From the NCBI RefSeq assembly GCF_003448965.1, contig NZ_QRGC01000010.1:94142-158141 (forward strand): DNA of 64,000 nt, given 5' to 3'. The notes below the pieces were generated by a model. The model was given only the letters and a program-made list of their open reading frames with translations. It was not told the origin of the DNA and did no database searches. How positions within the stretch are numbered: position 1 is the first letter of the stretch; each line of letters opens with the position of its first letter. Both the position numbers and the translations under genes were made by a program. The stretch comes from Oceanicella sp. SM1341. GTDB taxonomy: Bacteria > Pseudomonadota > Alphaproteobacteria > Rhodobacterales > Rhodobacteraceae. Below are positions 24,592-32,924 of this stretch, in pieces.

Positions 24592-24920
24592 ATTCTGGTT
24601 CAAGTGATACTGACGACAACAGGACTGCGGCGCTGATCGGTCGGGCGCGCTGCATGTACGAAACACTTTCCGAAGCCCTGGCCGCGGCAATCGCCGACCT
24701 GCGGGACGAGGCTGGCCAGGACCCCGCCACCGCGCGGGCGCGGCTGGACCTGATCCGCTCGCATCACAAGGCACTTCAGACAGTCATTGATATCGAGGTG
24801 AGTCTTGAGAAACGCAGCAAGGAACCCGGTGGCGCGGGGGCGGGAGCCCTCGACCTCGACGCCGCCCGTACGGAAGTGTGGCGCAGGGTTGCTCGCCTCC
24901 AGGGGGCAGGAGGAGATTGA
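24588..24920 (+). CDS. GTA gene 1, small terminase subunit
   Basis: 110 aa in the position of RcGTA g1, shown in R. capsulatus to be the small terminase. An alpha-helical segment (MYETLSEALAAAIADLRDEAGQDP, then RLDLIRSHHKALQTVIDIE) is followed by a C-terminal part probably contacting the large terminase (DAARTEVWRRVARLQ). No DNA-binding helix-turn-helix precedes the helices, in keeping with sequence-independent packaging. It starts at ATG 24588 in an ATGA overlap with a possible leader frame. Confidence 0.85.
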   Translation: MNSGSSDTDDNRTAALIGRARCMYETLSEALAAAIADLRDEAGQDPATARARLDLIRSHHKALQTVIDIEVSLEKRSKEPGGAGAGALDLDAARTEVWRRVARLQGAGGD

Positions 24921-26208
24921 GGCCTTTCTCGGCACGCTTAGCATGAACGCGCTGCTGGCACTGCCCTGGCTCTTCGAGTTCTGGGCGATGGAGCACCAGC
25001 TTGCGCCGCAGGGCGACTGGTCGACCTGGGTGGTGATGGGCGGTCGCGGCGCGGGCAAGACCCGCGCCGGGGCCGAGTGGGTGCGCTCGCAGGTGGAGGG
25101 GCCCGCGCCGACGGCGCCGGGCGCCTGCCGGCGCGTGGCCCTGGTGGCGGCCACGCTCGACCAGGCGCGGGAGATCATGATCGAGGGGGACTCGGGCCTG
25201 ATGGCCTGCACCCCTCCGGACCGCCGGCCGCAGTGGATCGCCACCCGGCGCCTGCTGGTGTGGCCCAACGGGGCGGAGGCGCGGATCATCTCGGCCGCCG
25301 ACCCCGAAAGCCTGCGCGGGCCTCAGTTCGACTGTGCCTGGTCGGACGAGCTGGGCAAGTGGAAGAAAGGGCGCGAGACCTGGGACATGCTGCAGTTCGG
25401 TCTGCGGCTGGGCGACAACCCGCGCCAGGTGGTGACGACGACGCCGCGGGTGAACAGCCTGCTCGAGGACATCCTGCAGGATGCGCACACCGTGCAGAGC
25501 GCGGCGTCGACGCGGGCGAACCCGCACCTGGCGCGCAGCTTCATCCGGGTGATCGAGGAGAGCTACGCCGGCACCTTCCTGGGTCGGCAGGAGATCGACG
25601 GCGAGATGTGTGAGAGCATCCCCGGGGCGTTGTGGTCGCGCCGGGGGCTGGAGGGCATGCGTTCGGAGACGCAGGGGCTCACGCGCATCGTGGTGGCGGT
25701 GGACCCGCCGGTGACCGGCGGCAAGACGGCCGATGCCTGTGGCATCGTGGTGGCCGGCGTGCAGGCCGAGGGCCCTCCGCGGGACTGGCGGGCCTGGGTG
25801 CTGGAGGACGCGAGCGTCGTCGGCGCCCACCCCAGCGCGTGGGCCGCGGCGGCAGTGGCCGCGGCGCGGCGCTGGAACGCCGATCGCGTGGTGGCCGAGG
25901 TGAACCAGGGGGGCGACCTGGTGGAGAACATCCTGCGCCAGGTCGACCCGATGCTGCCCTACCGGGCAGTGCGGGCGGCTCGGGGCAAGGTGGCGCGGGC
26001 GGAGCCGGTCGCCGCGCTCTATGAGCAGGGCAGGGTCCGGCATGCGGGGATCTTCCCCGAGCTCGAGACGCAGATGTGCGCGATCGGGCCCGAGGGGTAT
26101 TCCGGCCGCGGCAGCCCGGACCGTGTCCATGCGCTGGTCTGGGCGCTCACCGACCTGATGATCGTGCCCGCCGGGAAATGGCAGGCACCGAGACTGCGTT
26201 CGCTCTGA
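24889..26208 (+). CDS. GTA gene 2, large terminase
   Basis: 439 aa from the start chosen. ATPase with Walker A MGGRGAGKTRAGAEWVR, then YDCAW-type Walker B region (FDCAWSDELGKWKKG), motif TTTPRVNSLL, and a C-terminal nuclease domain (AVDPPVT, VAEVNQGGD, DRVHALVWALTDLM). The start is uncertain: TTG 24889 keeps residues EEIEAFLGTLS, which align with family N-termini, but lies inside gene 1; ATG 24943 would give 421 aa and lacks a nearby ribosome-binding site. Drives headful packaging of host DNA into the capsid. Confidence 0.93.
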   Translation: MLASRGQEEIEAFLGTLSMNALLALPWLFEFWAMEHQLAPQGDWSTWVVMGGRGAGKTRAGAEWVRSQVEGPAPTAPGACRRVALVAATLDQAREIMIEGDSGLMACTPPDRRPQWIATRRLLVWPNGAEARIISAADPESLRGPQFDCAWSDELGKWKKGRETWDMLQFGLRLGDNPRQVVTTTPRVNSLLEDILQDAHTVQSAASTRANPHLARSFIRVIEESYAGTFLGRQEIDGEMCESIPGALWSRRGLEGMRSETQGLTRIVVAVDPPVTGGKTADACGIVVAGVQAEGPPRDWRAWVLEDASVVGAHPSAWAAAAVAAARRWNADRVVAEVNQGGDLVENILRQVDPMLPYRAVRAARGKVARAEPVAALYEQGRVRHAGIFPELETQMCAIGPEGYSGRGSPDRVHALVWALTDLMIVPAGKWQAPRLRSL

Positions 26209-26368
26209 CGCGGGACTGACATTCCGGAACCGGCTGCCCCTCCGGGTGCCCGCCCTTGCGGCGGTGCGCCGGGGAGCGGCCTGCGCGGGCGGCGGCTGCC
26301 GCCTGCCGCGACGCCCTCCGCCATGCGGGGCGGCGAAGGATTTTTGACATTTGCGGGAGAGGCGGAAC

Positions 26369-27553
26369 ATGCTTCTGGGATTGCGACGCAGCGCGCGGGA
26401 AGAGCCGCGTGAACAGAAGGCCTCGGCCGCGGGGCCGGTCATCGCCTTTCAGGCCGCCGGGCGGCCGGCCTGGACACCACGCGACACCGCCTCGCTCACC
26501 CGAAGCGGCTTCATCGGCAACCCGGTGGGCTTTCGCTGCGTGAAGATGATCGCCGAGGCCGCCGCCGCCGTGCCGGTGATCGTGAGCCGCGACGGCGCGC
26601 GCTACGAAACCCATCCGCTTGCCGAACTGCTGGCCCGGCCCAACCCGGCCCAGTCCGGCCCGGCGCTTTTCGAGAGCTTCTACGGGCACCTGCTGCTGAG
26701 CGGCGATGGCTACCTGGAGGTCTCCGGGCTCGACGGACGCGGCCGGCCGATGGAACTGCACGTGCTGCGTTCGGACCGGATGCGGGTGGTGCCCGGTGAG
26801 GATGGCTGGCCGGTCGCGTACGAGTACTCGGTCGGCGCGCGCAAGGCGCGGTTCGACATGCGTGACGGGGCGCGGCCGGTGCTGCACCTTCGCGCCTTCC
26901 ACCCGCAGGACGACCATTACGGCATGTCGGCGCTGGAGGCCGCGGCCTCGGCCGTGGACGTGCACAACGCCGCCTCGCGCTGGTCGAAGGCGCTGCTCGA
27001 CAATGCCGCGAGGCCTTCGGGCGCCATCGTCTACCGCGGCGCCGACGGCATGGGGCAGATGGCCTCGGACCAGTACAACCGCCTGGTGGAGGAGCTGGAG
27101 AGCTACCACATGGGCGCGCGCAACGCCGGGCGGCCGATGCTGCTCGAGGGCGGGCTCGACTGGAAGCCGATGGGCTTCTCGCCCTCGGACATGGAGTTCC
27201 ACAAGACCAAGGAGGCGGCGGCGCGGGAGATCGCGCTCGCCTTCGGCGTGCCGCCGATGCTGCTGGGCCTGCCGGGCGACGCGACCTATTCGAACTACCA
27301 GGAGGCTAACCGCGCCTTCTACCGGCTCACCGTTCTGCCGCTGGTGAACCGGCTGTTCACCGCGCTCTCGGGCTGGCTGCCGGAGTTTTACGGAGAGCGG
27401 CTGTCGCTGAGCCCCGAGCTCGACGCCGTGCCCGCGCTCTCGGTGGAGCGCGAGGCGCTGTGGCGCCGCGTGTCGGAGGCGGATTTCCTCAGCGCCGCGG
27501 AGAAACGCGCGCTGCTCGGCCTGCCGAGGGCCGAGGAGGGTGGCGGCGAATGA
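26369..27553 (+). CDS. GTA gene 3, HK97-family portal protein
   Basis: 394 aa. Typical portal stretches: TRSGFIGNPVGFRCVKMIAEAAAAVP, LLLSGDGYLEV, and FGVPPMLLGLPGDATYSNYQEANRAFYRLTVLPL. Forms the dodecameric DNA gate at the capsid vertex. ATG 26369 has GGGAGAGGCGGA upstream. The 160 bp between g2 and g3 hold no gene. It ends in an ATGA overlap with g3.5. Confidence 0.94.
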   Translation: MLLGLRRSAREEPREQKASAAGPVIAFQAAGRPAWTPRDTASLTRSGFIGNPVGFRCVKMIAEAAAAVPVIVSRDGARYETHPLAELLARPNPAQSGPALFESFYGHLLLSGDGYLEVSGLDGRGRPMELHVLRSDRMRVVPGEDGWPVAYEYSVGARKARFDMRDGARPVLHLRAFHPQDDHYGMSALEAAASAVDVHNAASRWSKALLDNAARPSGAIVYRGADGMGQMASDQYNRLVEELESYHMGARNAGRPMLLEGGLDWKPMGFSPSDMEFHKTKEAAAREIALAFGVPPMLLGLPGDATYSNYQEANRAFYRLTVLPLVNRLFTALSGWLPEFYGERLSLSPELDAVPALSVEREALWRRVSEADFLSAAEKRALLGLPRAEEGGGE

Positions 27554-27795
27554 GCAAGGAGCAGCTCAGGAGCGGCTCACGGTTCCTCTACGAGCCCTTC
27601 GACAGCGCCCACGCCAGGATCGAGACCCACGAGAGGGTGAGCGAGGAGCGCTGGGGCGCGCTGGAACGGCGGCTCTCGGCCATCGAGGCGGCCATCGACC
27701 GGCTGGAGCGGCGGCTGTGGATCGCCGTCTACGGCGTGGCGGGCGCCATGCTCAGCCAGCTCGTCTACGAATTCGCGACCCGCGCCGGCCCCTGA
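27550..27795 (+). CDS. GTA gene 3.5, small membrane-anchored coiled protein
   Basis: 81 aa. A charged N-terminal half with helix-forming pattern (RIETHERVSEERWGALERRLSAIEAAIDRLERR) is followed by one hydrophobic segment (about 57-75). It occupies the g3.5 position and overlaps the portal stop by 4 nt. The helix-plus-membrane segment layout resembles XhlA/holin-like proteins, but no function is shown; a role in head assembly or release is inference from position. Confidence 0.75.
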   Translation: MSKEQLRSGSRFLYEPFDSAHARIETHERVSEERWGALERRLSAIEAAIDRLERRLWIAVYGVAGAMLSQLVYEFATRAGP

Positions 27796-27839
27796 GGCCC
27801 GCGGCCCCGTCCTCGTTTCAGCATTCGGGACAAGAGCTT

Positions 27840-28391
27840 ATGACATCAGTATCCGATTTCGGCCTGGAGACGAAGTTCCAGACCTTCGACACCGGCACGG
27901 GCCTGGCCGGGGAAACCGGCATCGCCGGCTATGCCTCGCTGTTCGGCGAGGCGGACCAGGGCGGCGACGTGGTGCGCCGCGGTGCCTATGCCAGGAGCCT
28001 CGCCTCGCTCACCGCGCAGGGGCGCAAGGTGAAGATGCTCTGGCAGCATGACCCCGCCCAGCCGATCGGCGTGTGGGACGAGATCCGCGAGGATGAGCGG
28101 GGCCTGCACGTGCGCGGCCGCATCCTCGCAGACGTGCAGCGCGGCGCGGAGGCGCTGGCGCTGCTCAAGGCCGGTGCCATCGACGGGCTGTCGATCGGCT
28201 ACCGCACCGTCCGGGCGGCGAAGACCTCGCTCGGGCGGGCGCTCGAGGAAATCGAGCTCTGGGAAGTCTCGCTCGTGACCTTCCCGATGCTGCCTTCCGC
28301 GCGGGCCAGTCTCGGCGCGGGCGAGGCGGAAGACGCGCTCGCACGCGCACTCACCGAGGCCATCGCCGAGGCGCGGGCCGACCTGACCTGA
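27840..28391 (+). CDS. GTA gene 4, HK97 prohead protease
   Basis: 183 aa. The S78-type protease signature is present: the catalytic His in MLWQHDPAQPIGVW and the catalytic Ser in GLSIGYRT, with IELWEVSLVTFPMLPSA after it. Cleaves the capsid N-terminal delta domain during maturation. ATG 27840 follows GGGACAAGAGC. Confidence 0.93.
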   Translation: MTSVSDFGLETKFQTFDTGTGLAGETGIAGYASLFGEADQGGDVVRRGAYARSLASLTAQGRKVKMLWQHDPAQPIGVWDEIREDERGLHVRGRILADVQRGAEALALLKAGAIDGLSIGYRTVRAAKTSLGRALEEIELWEVSLVTFPMLPSARASLGAGEAEDALARALTEAIAEARADLT

Positions 28392-28407
28392 AGCTTCGCG
28401 GCCATAC

Positions 28408-28442
28408 CCGGCCCGTGCCCCTCGGGAGGCCCGGGGCCGGGA
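28408..28442 (+). other. intercistronic hairpin before the capsid gene
   Basis: CCCGGCCC (28408-28415) pairs with GGGCCGGG (28435-28442) in the 99-nt gap upstream of the capsid gene. There is no T tract, so processing or mRNA stabilisation is more likely than termination. Confidence 0.4.
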
Positions 28443-28490
28443 GCCACGCAGTCCAACCCAGCATCCATGCGATCTCACGAAGGATCTCCC

Positions 28491-29690
28491 ATGTCTCATT
28501 CCGATGCAGACCGTGAACAGGCGGCCGCGACGCCGCAGCCCGGTACGGCCGTGGAGGTGAAATCCGCCATGTCCGGTTTCCTCAAGGAATTCAGTGCATT
28601 CCGCAGTGATATTAAGACCCGGTTGAACGAACAGGAAGAAAAGCTCGCCATGCTGAACGCGAAATCCGTTTCCGCGGCCCGTCCGCATCTCTCCCAGGCC
28701 GCCGAGCCGGGCGTGCCGCACAAGAAGGCCTTCGCGGCCTACCTGCGCAGCGGCGACGACGACGCGCTGCGTCACCTGCAGGTCGAGGAGAAGGCGCTCT
28801 CGACCGCGGTCTCGGCCGATGGCGGCTACCTCGTCGACCCGCAGACCTCCGAGCAGATCAACGGCGTGCTGCGCGGCGCGCACTCGATCCGGGCGATCGC
28901 CAACGTGGTGACGGTCGAGGCCTCGGCCTATGACGTGCTGGTCGACCATTCGGACATCGGCGCCGGCTGGGCCGACGAGAGCGGCTCGATGAACGAGACC
29001 ACCACGCCGCAGCTCGACCGCATCTCGATCCCGCTCTTCGAGCTCTCGGCGATGCCCAAGGCCTCGCAGCGGCTGCTCGACGACAGCGCCTTCGACGTGG
29101 AAGGCTGGCTCGCGGAGCGCATCGCCGACAAGTTCGCCCGTGCCGAGGGTTCGGCCTTCGTGGCCGGCGACGGCGACGGCAAGCCGCGCGGCTTCCTCGA
29201 CCACCCGGCGGTGGGCAACGACAGCTGGGCCTGGGGCAGCATCGGCTATGTGCCCACCGGCCAGAACGGCGACTTCAACGGCGTGGAGCCGGCGGACGCG
29301 ATCGTCGACCTCGTCTACGCGCTCGGCGCGCGCTACCGCGCCAAGGCGACCTTCGTGATGAACTCGAAGACCGCCGGTGCCGTGCGCAAGATGAAGGACG
29401 CCGACGGCCGCTTCCTGTGGTCCGACAGCCTCAGCCAGGGCCAGCCCTCGCGCCTGATGGGCTATCCGGTGCTGATCTCCGAGGACATGCCCGACATCGC
29501 CGCGGATGCCTTCGCCATCGCCTTCGGCGATTTCGGCGCCGGCTACACCGTGGCCGAGCGGCCGGACCTGCGCATCCTGCGCGACCCGTTCTCCGCCAAG
29601 CCGAACGTGCTGTTCTATGCCACCAAGCGCATCGGCGGCGACGTGAGCGACTTCGCGGCGATCAAGCTGATGAAATTCGCGGTGGCCTGA
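28491..29690 (+). CDS. GTA gene 5, HK97-family major capsid protein
   Basis: 399 aa precursor. The first ~100 residues form a helical delta domain (SGFLKEFSAFRSDIKTRLNEQEEKL) removed by gene 4. The capsid fold starts near EEKALSTAVSADGGYLVDPQ, with SMNETTTPQLDRISIPLFELSAMPKAS and GDGDGKPRGFLDH as typical segments. ATG 28491 with GAAGGATC upstream is preferred to a Met eight codons earlier. The gene is flanked by GC hairpins on both sides. Confidence 0.95.
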   Translation: MSHSDADREQAAATPQPGTAVEVKSAMSGFLKEFSAFRSDIKTRLNEQEEKLAMLNAKSVSAARPHLSQAAEPGVPHKKAFAAYLRSGDDDALRHLQVEEKALSTAVSADGGYLVDPQTSEQINGVLRGAHSIRAIANVVTVEASAYDVLVDHSDIGAGWADESGSMNETTTPQLDRISIPLFELSAMPKASQRLLDDSAFDVEGWLAERIADKFARAEGSAFVAGDGDGKPRGFLDHPAVGNDSWAWGSIGYVPTGQNGDFNGVEPADAIVDLVYALGARYRAKATFVMNSKTAGAVRKMKDADGRFLWSDSLSQGQPSRLMGYPVLISEDMPDIAADAFAIAFGDFGAGYTVAERPDLRILRDPFSAKPNVLFYATKRIGGDVSDFAAIKLMKFAVA

Positions 29691-29705
29691 GGCCGTCCGC
29701 GGACG

Positions 29706-29730
29706 CGGCCCGGGCTCCCCCGCCGGGCCG
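29706..29730 (+). other. intercistronic hairpin after the capsid gene
   Basis: CGGCCCGG (29706-29713) / CCGGGCCG (29723-29730), 15 nt after the capsid stop, within a 196-bp non-coding gap. It could protect the capsid mRNA 3' end or cause partial termination. Confidence 0.4.
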
Positions 29731-29886
29731 CAACCGGCGCCTCCGTGCCGTCCAGCACGTTTCTCCCCCCTCTGCCCGTGGGGCGCGGGGGCGCCATCCA
29801 GATTTGCGCCGTTTCCGCCGCGCGGCCCCGAGGGGCCCGGCAGGGACGGCACCTCCCGCCACGCGGTTGCCTGAGGAGATCCACCC

Positions 29887-30471
29887 ATGATGCTGACCGA
29901 GCTTGAACCGCCCGTGCTGGGAACCAAGGCCGTGCGCGACCTCGCCGACCATCTGCGCCTCGGATCGGGGTTTGCCGATGACGGCGCGCAGGACGCGCTG
30001 ATCGAGCTCTACCTGCGCACGGCCATGGCCGCCATCGAGGCGCGCATCGGCAAGGCGCTGGTGCAGCGGGCCTTTTCCTGGACCGTGACCCGCTGGCGCG
30101 AAACCGGCCGGCAGGCGCTGCCCATCGCCCCGGTGCGCCAGGTGACCACGGTGCGCATCGTCTCGGCGAGCGGCACCGAGCAGGAAACGGATTCCTCGCT
30201 CTGGGTGCTGGTGCCCGATGGCCAGGCCCCGTCGCTGCAGGGAAGCTGGGGGCGCGCGCTGCCTGGCATCCCCGACCTGGGCCGCGCCGAGATCGAGTTC
30301 AGCGCCGGATACGCGGTGAGCTGGGAGGAGCTGCCGGCCGACCTGCGCCAGGCGACGCTGCTGCTGGCCGCGAGCTACTACGAGAACCGCAGCGCCGACG
30401 AGGGCCGCGAGGGCGCGCTGCCCTTCGGCGTTCTCGCGCTGCTCGACCCCTACCGCCCGGTGCGGCTGTGA
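29887..30471 (+). CDS. GTA gene 6, head-tail connector
   Basis: 194 aa. In the g6 position; matches the phage 'conserved hypothetical phiE125 gp8' adaptor type, with AQDALIELYLRTAMAAIEARIGKAL and the late ELPADLRQATLLLAASYYENR helix. Sits below the portal as adaptor. ATG 29887 follows GAGGAGATCC. Its stop overlaps g7 as GTGA. Confidence 0.88.
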   Translation: MMLTELEPPVLGTKAVRDLADHLRLGSGFADDGAQDALIELYLRTAMAAIEARIGKALVQRAFSWTVTRWRETGRQALPIAPVRQVTTVRIVSASGTEQETDSSLWVLVPDGQAPSLQGSWGRALPGIPDLGRAEIEFSAGYAVSWEELPADLRQATLLLAASYYENRSADEGREGALPFGVLALLDPYRPVRL

Positions 30472-30818
30472 GCGCGGAGAAATCGCGCCCCGCGCTGCGA
30501 CGGCTGCTGGTTCTGGAAACCCCGGAGCGGGTTGCGGACGGGGGCGGCGGCGCCGGGGTGGCCTGGAGCGCGCTCGGCGCGCTCTGGGCCGAGGTGCAGG
30601 CGGTCTCGGGCAGCGAGACCATCTCCGGCGCGCGCGAGCGGGTGCGCATCTCGCACCGCATCATGGTGCGCGGCGCGCCCGAGGGCTCGCCCGCGCGGCC
30701 GCTGCCCGACCAGCGCTTTCGCGAGGGCGGGCGCATCTATGCCATTCGCGCGGTGAGCGAATACGACCAGGAGGGCCGGTTCCTCACCTGCTGGACCGAG
30801 GAGGGAGCGGGCGCATGA
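30468..30818 (+). CDS. GTA gene 7, head-tail adaptor/stopper
   Basis: 116 aa, starting GTG 30468 inside the g6 stop. The pattern WAEVQAVSGSETISGARERVRISHRIMVRG and RFREGGRIYAIRAVSEYDQEGRFLTCWTEE matches phage head-tail adaptors of the SPP1 gp16 type. It closes the channel after packaging. Confidence 0.86.
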   Translation: MSAEKSRPALRRLLVLETPERVADGGGGAGVAWSALGALWAEVQAVSGSETISGARERVRISHRIMVRGAPEGSPARPLPDQRFREGGRIYAIRAVSEYDQEGRFLTCWTEEGAGA

Positions 30819-31237
30819 CCTATGCAATGTCATGGGCGCTGCAGAAGGCGGTGTTTGCCCGGCTGAGCGGCGACACGGCCCTGGGCGCCCTCGTGGGCGG
30901 CGCCATCCACGACGCGCCGCCGCATGCCGCGCGCAGTGCCGACCCGCTGGCGGTCTACGTGACGCTGGGCGACGAGACCGCCCGGGCCTGGGACACCGCC
31001 GACAGCCACGGCTGCACCCATGATTTCGACGTCACGGTGCATTCGGGCGCCGAGGGCTTCGCGGCCTCCAAGGAGGTGGCGGAGGCGGTGTGCGACGCGC
31101 TGGTCGACGCCGATCTCGCGCTTGAGCGCGGGCATCTCGTGGCGCTGCGCTTCGTGCAGGCGCGGGCCCAGCGGGGCCGCAGCCCGGAGAAGCGGCGCAT
31201 CACCCTGCGCTTTCGCGCGGTGATCGAGGACACATGA
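30815..31237 (+). CDS. GTA gene 8, tail terminator (DUF3168)
   Basis: 140 aa. DUF3168-type fold: LQKAVFARLSGDTALGALVGG, AVYVTLGDETARAWDT, FDVTVHSGAEGFAASKEVAEAV. Ends the tail tube at the head side. The start overlaps the g7 stop as ATGA. Confidence 0.87.
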   Translation: MTYAMSWALQKAVFARLSGDTALGALVGGAIHDAPPHAARSADPLAVYVTLGDETARAWDTADSHGCTHDFDVTVHSGAEGFAASKEVAEAVCDALVDADLALERGHLVALRFVQARAQRGRSPEKRRITLRFRAVIEDT

Positions 31238-31342
31238 GTTTCGCAGCCCCCGCGCGCCGCGGCGATGATGCCGGTGCGCGGGGGCGGGGCAGGGCGCGCG
31301 GCGCCGGCCTCCATCCGGCATTTCACAGACGAGGAACACGAC

Positions 31343-31756
31343 ATGGCCGCCCAGAAAGGCAAGGACCTGCTCATCAAGCTCGACATGGACGGCGGAGGCA
31401 CCTTCCAGACCGTCGCCGGCCTGCGGGCCACCCGGCTCGGCTTCAACGCCCAGGCCATCGAGGTGACCTCCATGGAGAGCACCGGGCGCTGGCGCGAACT
31501 GCTCGGCGGGGCGGGCGTGCGCTCGGCGACGCTCTCGGGCTCCGGCGTGTTCAAGGACGCGGCGACGGACGAGCGCGCGCGGCAGATCTTCTTCGACGGC
31601 GCCACGCCGGATTTCCAGGTGGTGATCCCGGATTTCGGCACCGTGACCGGGCCGTTCCTGATCACGGCGCTGGAGTTTTCCGGCAGCCATGACGGCGAGG
31701 CGGTCTACGAGATGTCGATGGCCTCGGCGGGCGCGCTGAGCTTCGTGGCGCTGTGA
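31343..31756 (+). CDS. GTA gene 9, major tail tube protein
   Basis: 137 aa, TP901-1-type tail tube protein: KGKDLLIKLDMDGGGTFQTVAGLRATRLGFNAQAIEVTSMES and the late FSGSHDGEAVYEMSMASAG. Polymerises into the tail tube. ATG 31343 with GACGAGGAAC upstream. The next gene starts on its stop codon (GTGATG). Confidence 0.92.
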   Translation: MAAQKGKDLLIKLDMDGGGTFQTVAGLRATRLGFNAQAIEVTSMESTGRWRELLGGAGVRSATLSGSGVFKDAATDERARQIFFDGATPDFQVVIPDFGTVTGPFLITALEFSGSHDGEAVYEMSMASAGALSFVAL

Positions 31757-32079
31757 TGGCCAACCCGTGGCGCGGCGAGGTGGAGCTGGTGGTCGACGGC
31801 GCGGCGCACCGGATGCGGCTGTCGCTCGGCGCGCTGGCCGAGCTGGAGGCCCGGCTCGACAGCGGCTCGATCGTGGAGCTGGTGGAACGGTTCGAGCGCG
31901 GCGACGTGCGGGCCCGCGACCTGCTGGCGCTGCTGAGCGCGGGGCTGCGCGGGGGCGGGCTCGACATCGACGAGGCGGCGCTCGGCGCGGCCGAGATCGG
32001 CGGCGGGCCTCTGCGCGCCGCCCGCGCGGCGGCGGAGCTGCTGCGCCTCACCTTCGCGCTGCCGCAGGGCGATGGCTGA
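31756..32079 (+). CDS. GTA gene 10, tail assembly protein
   Basis: 107 aa. Conserved GTA family protein in g10 position with LSLGALAELEARLDSGSIVELVERFERGDVRARDLLALLSAGLRG, which looks like a tail assembly chaperone. ATG 31756 overlaps the g9 stop; GTG one codon before is an alternative. It overlaps g10.1 by 8 nt. Confidence 0.87.
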   Translation: MANPWRGEVELVVDGAAHRMRLSLGALAELEARLDSGSIVELVERFERGDVRARDLLALLSAGLRGGGLDIDEAALGAAEIGGGPLRAARAAAELLRLTFALPQGDG

Positions 32080-32284
32080 GCGCGTCGCCTGGGCGCGGCT
32101 GATGCGGCTGGGGATGGTGCAGCTCGGCCTCGCGCCGGAGCGCTTCTGGGCCCTCACGCCGGCCGAGCTCTTCCTGCTCGCCGGGCTCGACGACGGCTCG
32201 GCGCAGGGCATGACACGCGGGGCGCTGGAGGCGCTGGAAGCGCGCTTCCCCGACCGCCCGAATGGAGAGAGATCCGATGGCTGA
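32072..32284 (+). CDS. GTA gene 10.1, small tail assembly chaperone
   Basis: 70 aa. Corresponds to the small phage protein between g10 and the tape measure (TIGR02216 type): WARLMRLGMVQLGLAPERFWALTPAELFLL. It overlaps both neighbours by 8 nt, so the three proteins are made in coupled amounts. Confidence 0.82.
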   Translation: MAERVAWARLMRLGMVQLGLAPERFWALTPAELFLLAGLDDGSAQGMTRGALEALEARFPDRPNGERSDG

Positions 32285-32909
32285 CCCCATATCCGACGAT
32301 GAATTCGGCGGGCTCGAGGAGGGGTTCTCGGGCGCGCAGAGCCTGGCCTCGGCCTTCCGGGCCGAGCTGGAGCAGGTGCAGGCCGCAATGCGCAGCACCG
32401 AGCGGGAGAGCCGCTCGCTGTCGCGCACCATGGGCTCGAGCCTGCGCGGCGCCTTCGAGGGGCTCGTGTTTGACGGTGCCCGGGTGTCCGACGTGCTGTC
32501 GGGGATCGGGCGCAGCGTGGGCAGCGGCGTGTTTTCCGCCGCCATCCGCCCGGTGCAGAACGCGCTCGGGACGGGGGTGGAGGCGCTGGTCTCCGGGCTG
32601 ATGCCCTTCGCACAGGGGGGCGTGTTCGGCGCGGGCCGCGTGCGCGCCTTCGCCCAGGGCGGCATTGTCGACAGCCCTACCTATTTCGGCATGCGCGGCG
32701 GCACCGGGCTGATGGGCGAGGCGGGGCCGGAGGCGATCATGCCGCTGGCCCGCGGCCCCGACGGCAAGCTGGGCGTGCGCGGCGCCGGCGGCGGCGTGCA
32801 GGTGAACGTGACGGTGAACACGCCGGACGTGGAGGGCTTCCGCCGCTCGCAGGCGCAGATCGCCGCGAGCCTGGGCCGCGCGATGCGCCGCGGCCAGCGC
32901 AACCTCTGA
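32277..32909 (+). CDS. GTA gene 11, short tape measure protein
   Basis: 210 aa, much shorter than typical phage tape measures, matching the short tail of GTA particles. An N-terminal helical part (FRAELEQVQAAMRSTERESRSLSRTMGSSLRGAFEG) is followed by the Gly-rich GLMPFAQGGVFGAGRVRAFAQGGIV motif and GLMGEAGPEAIMPLARG, both typical. Sets tail length. Confidence 0.92.
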   Translation: MADPISDDEFGGLEEGFSGAQSLASAFRAELEQVQAAMRSTERESRSLSRTMGSSLRGAFEGLVFDGARVSDVLSGIGRSVGSGVFSAAIRPVQNALGTGVEALVSGLMPFAQGGVFGAGRVRAFAQGGIVDSPTYFGMRGGTGLMGEAGPEAIMPLARGPDGKLGVRGAGGGVQVNVTVNTPDVEGFRRSQAQIAASLGRAMRRGQRNL

Positions 32910-32924
32910 CGCGGGGAGAGACAC

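Noticed and set aside
26344..26349. TTGACA upstream of the GTA portal gene as a promoter
   Set aside because: A -10 element would fall on the portal start codon, and no TATA-like hexamer lies at the right distance.
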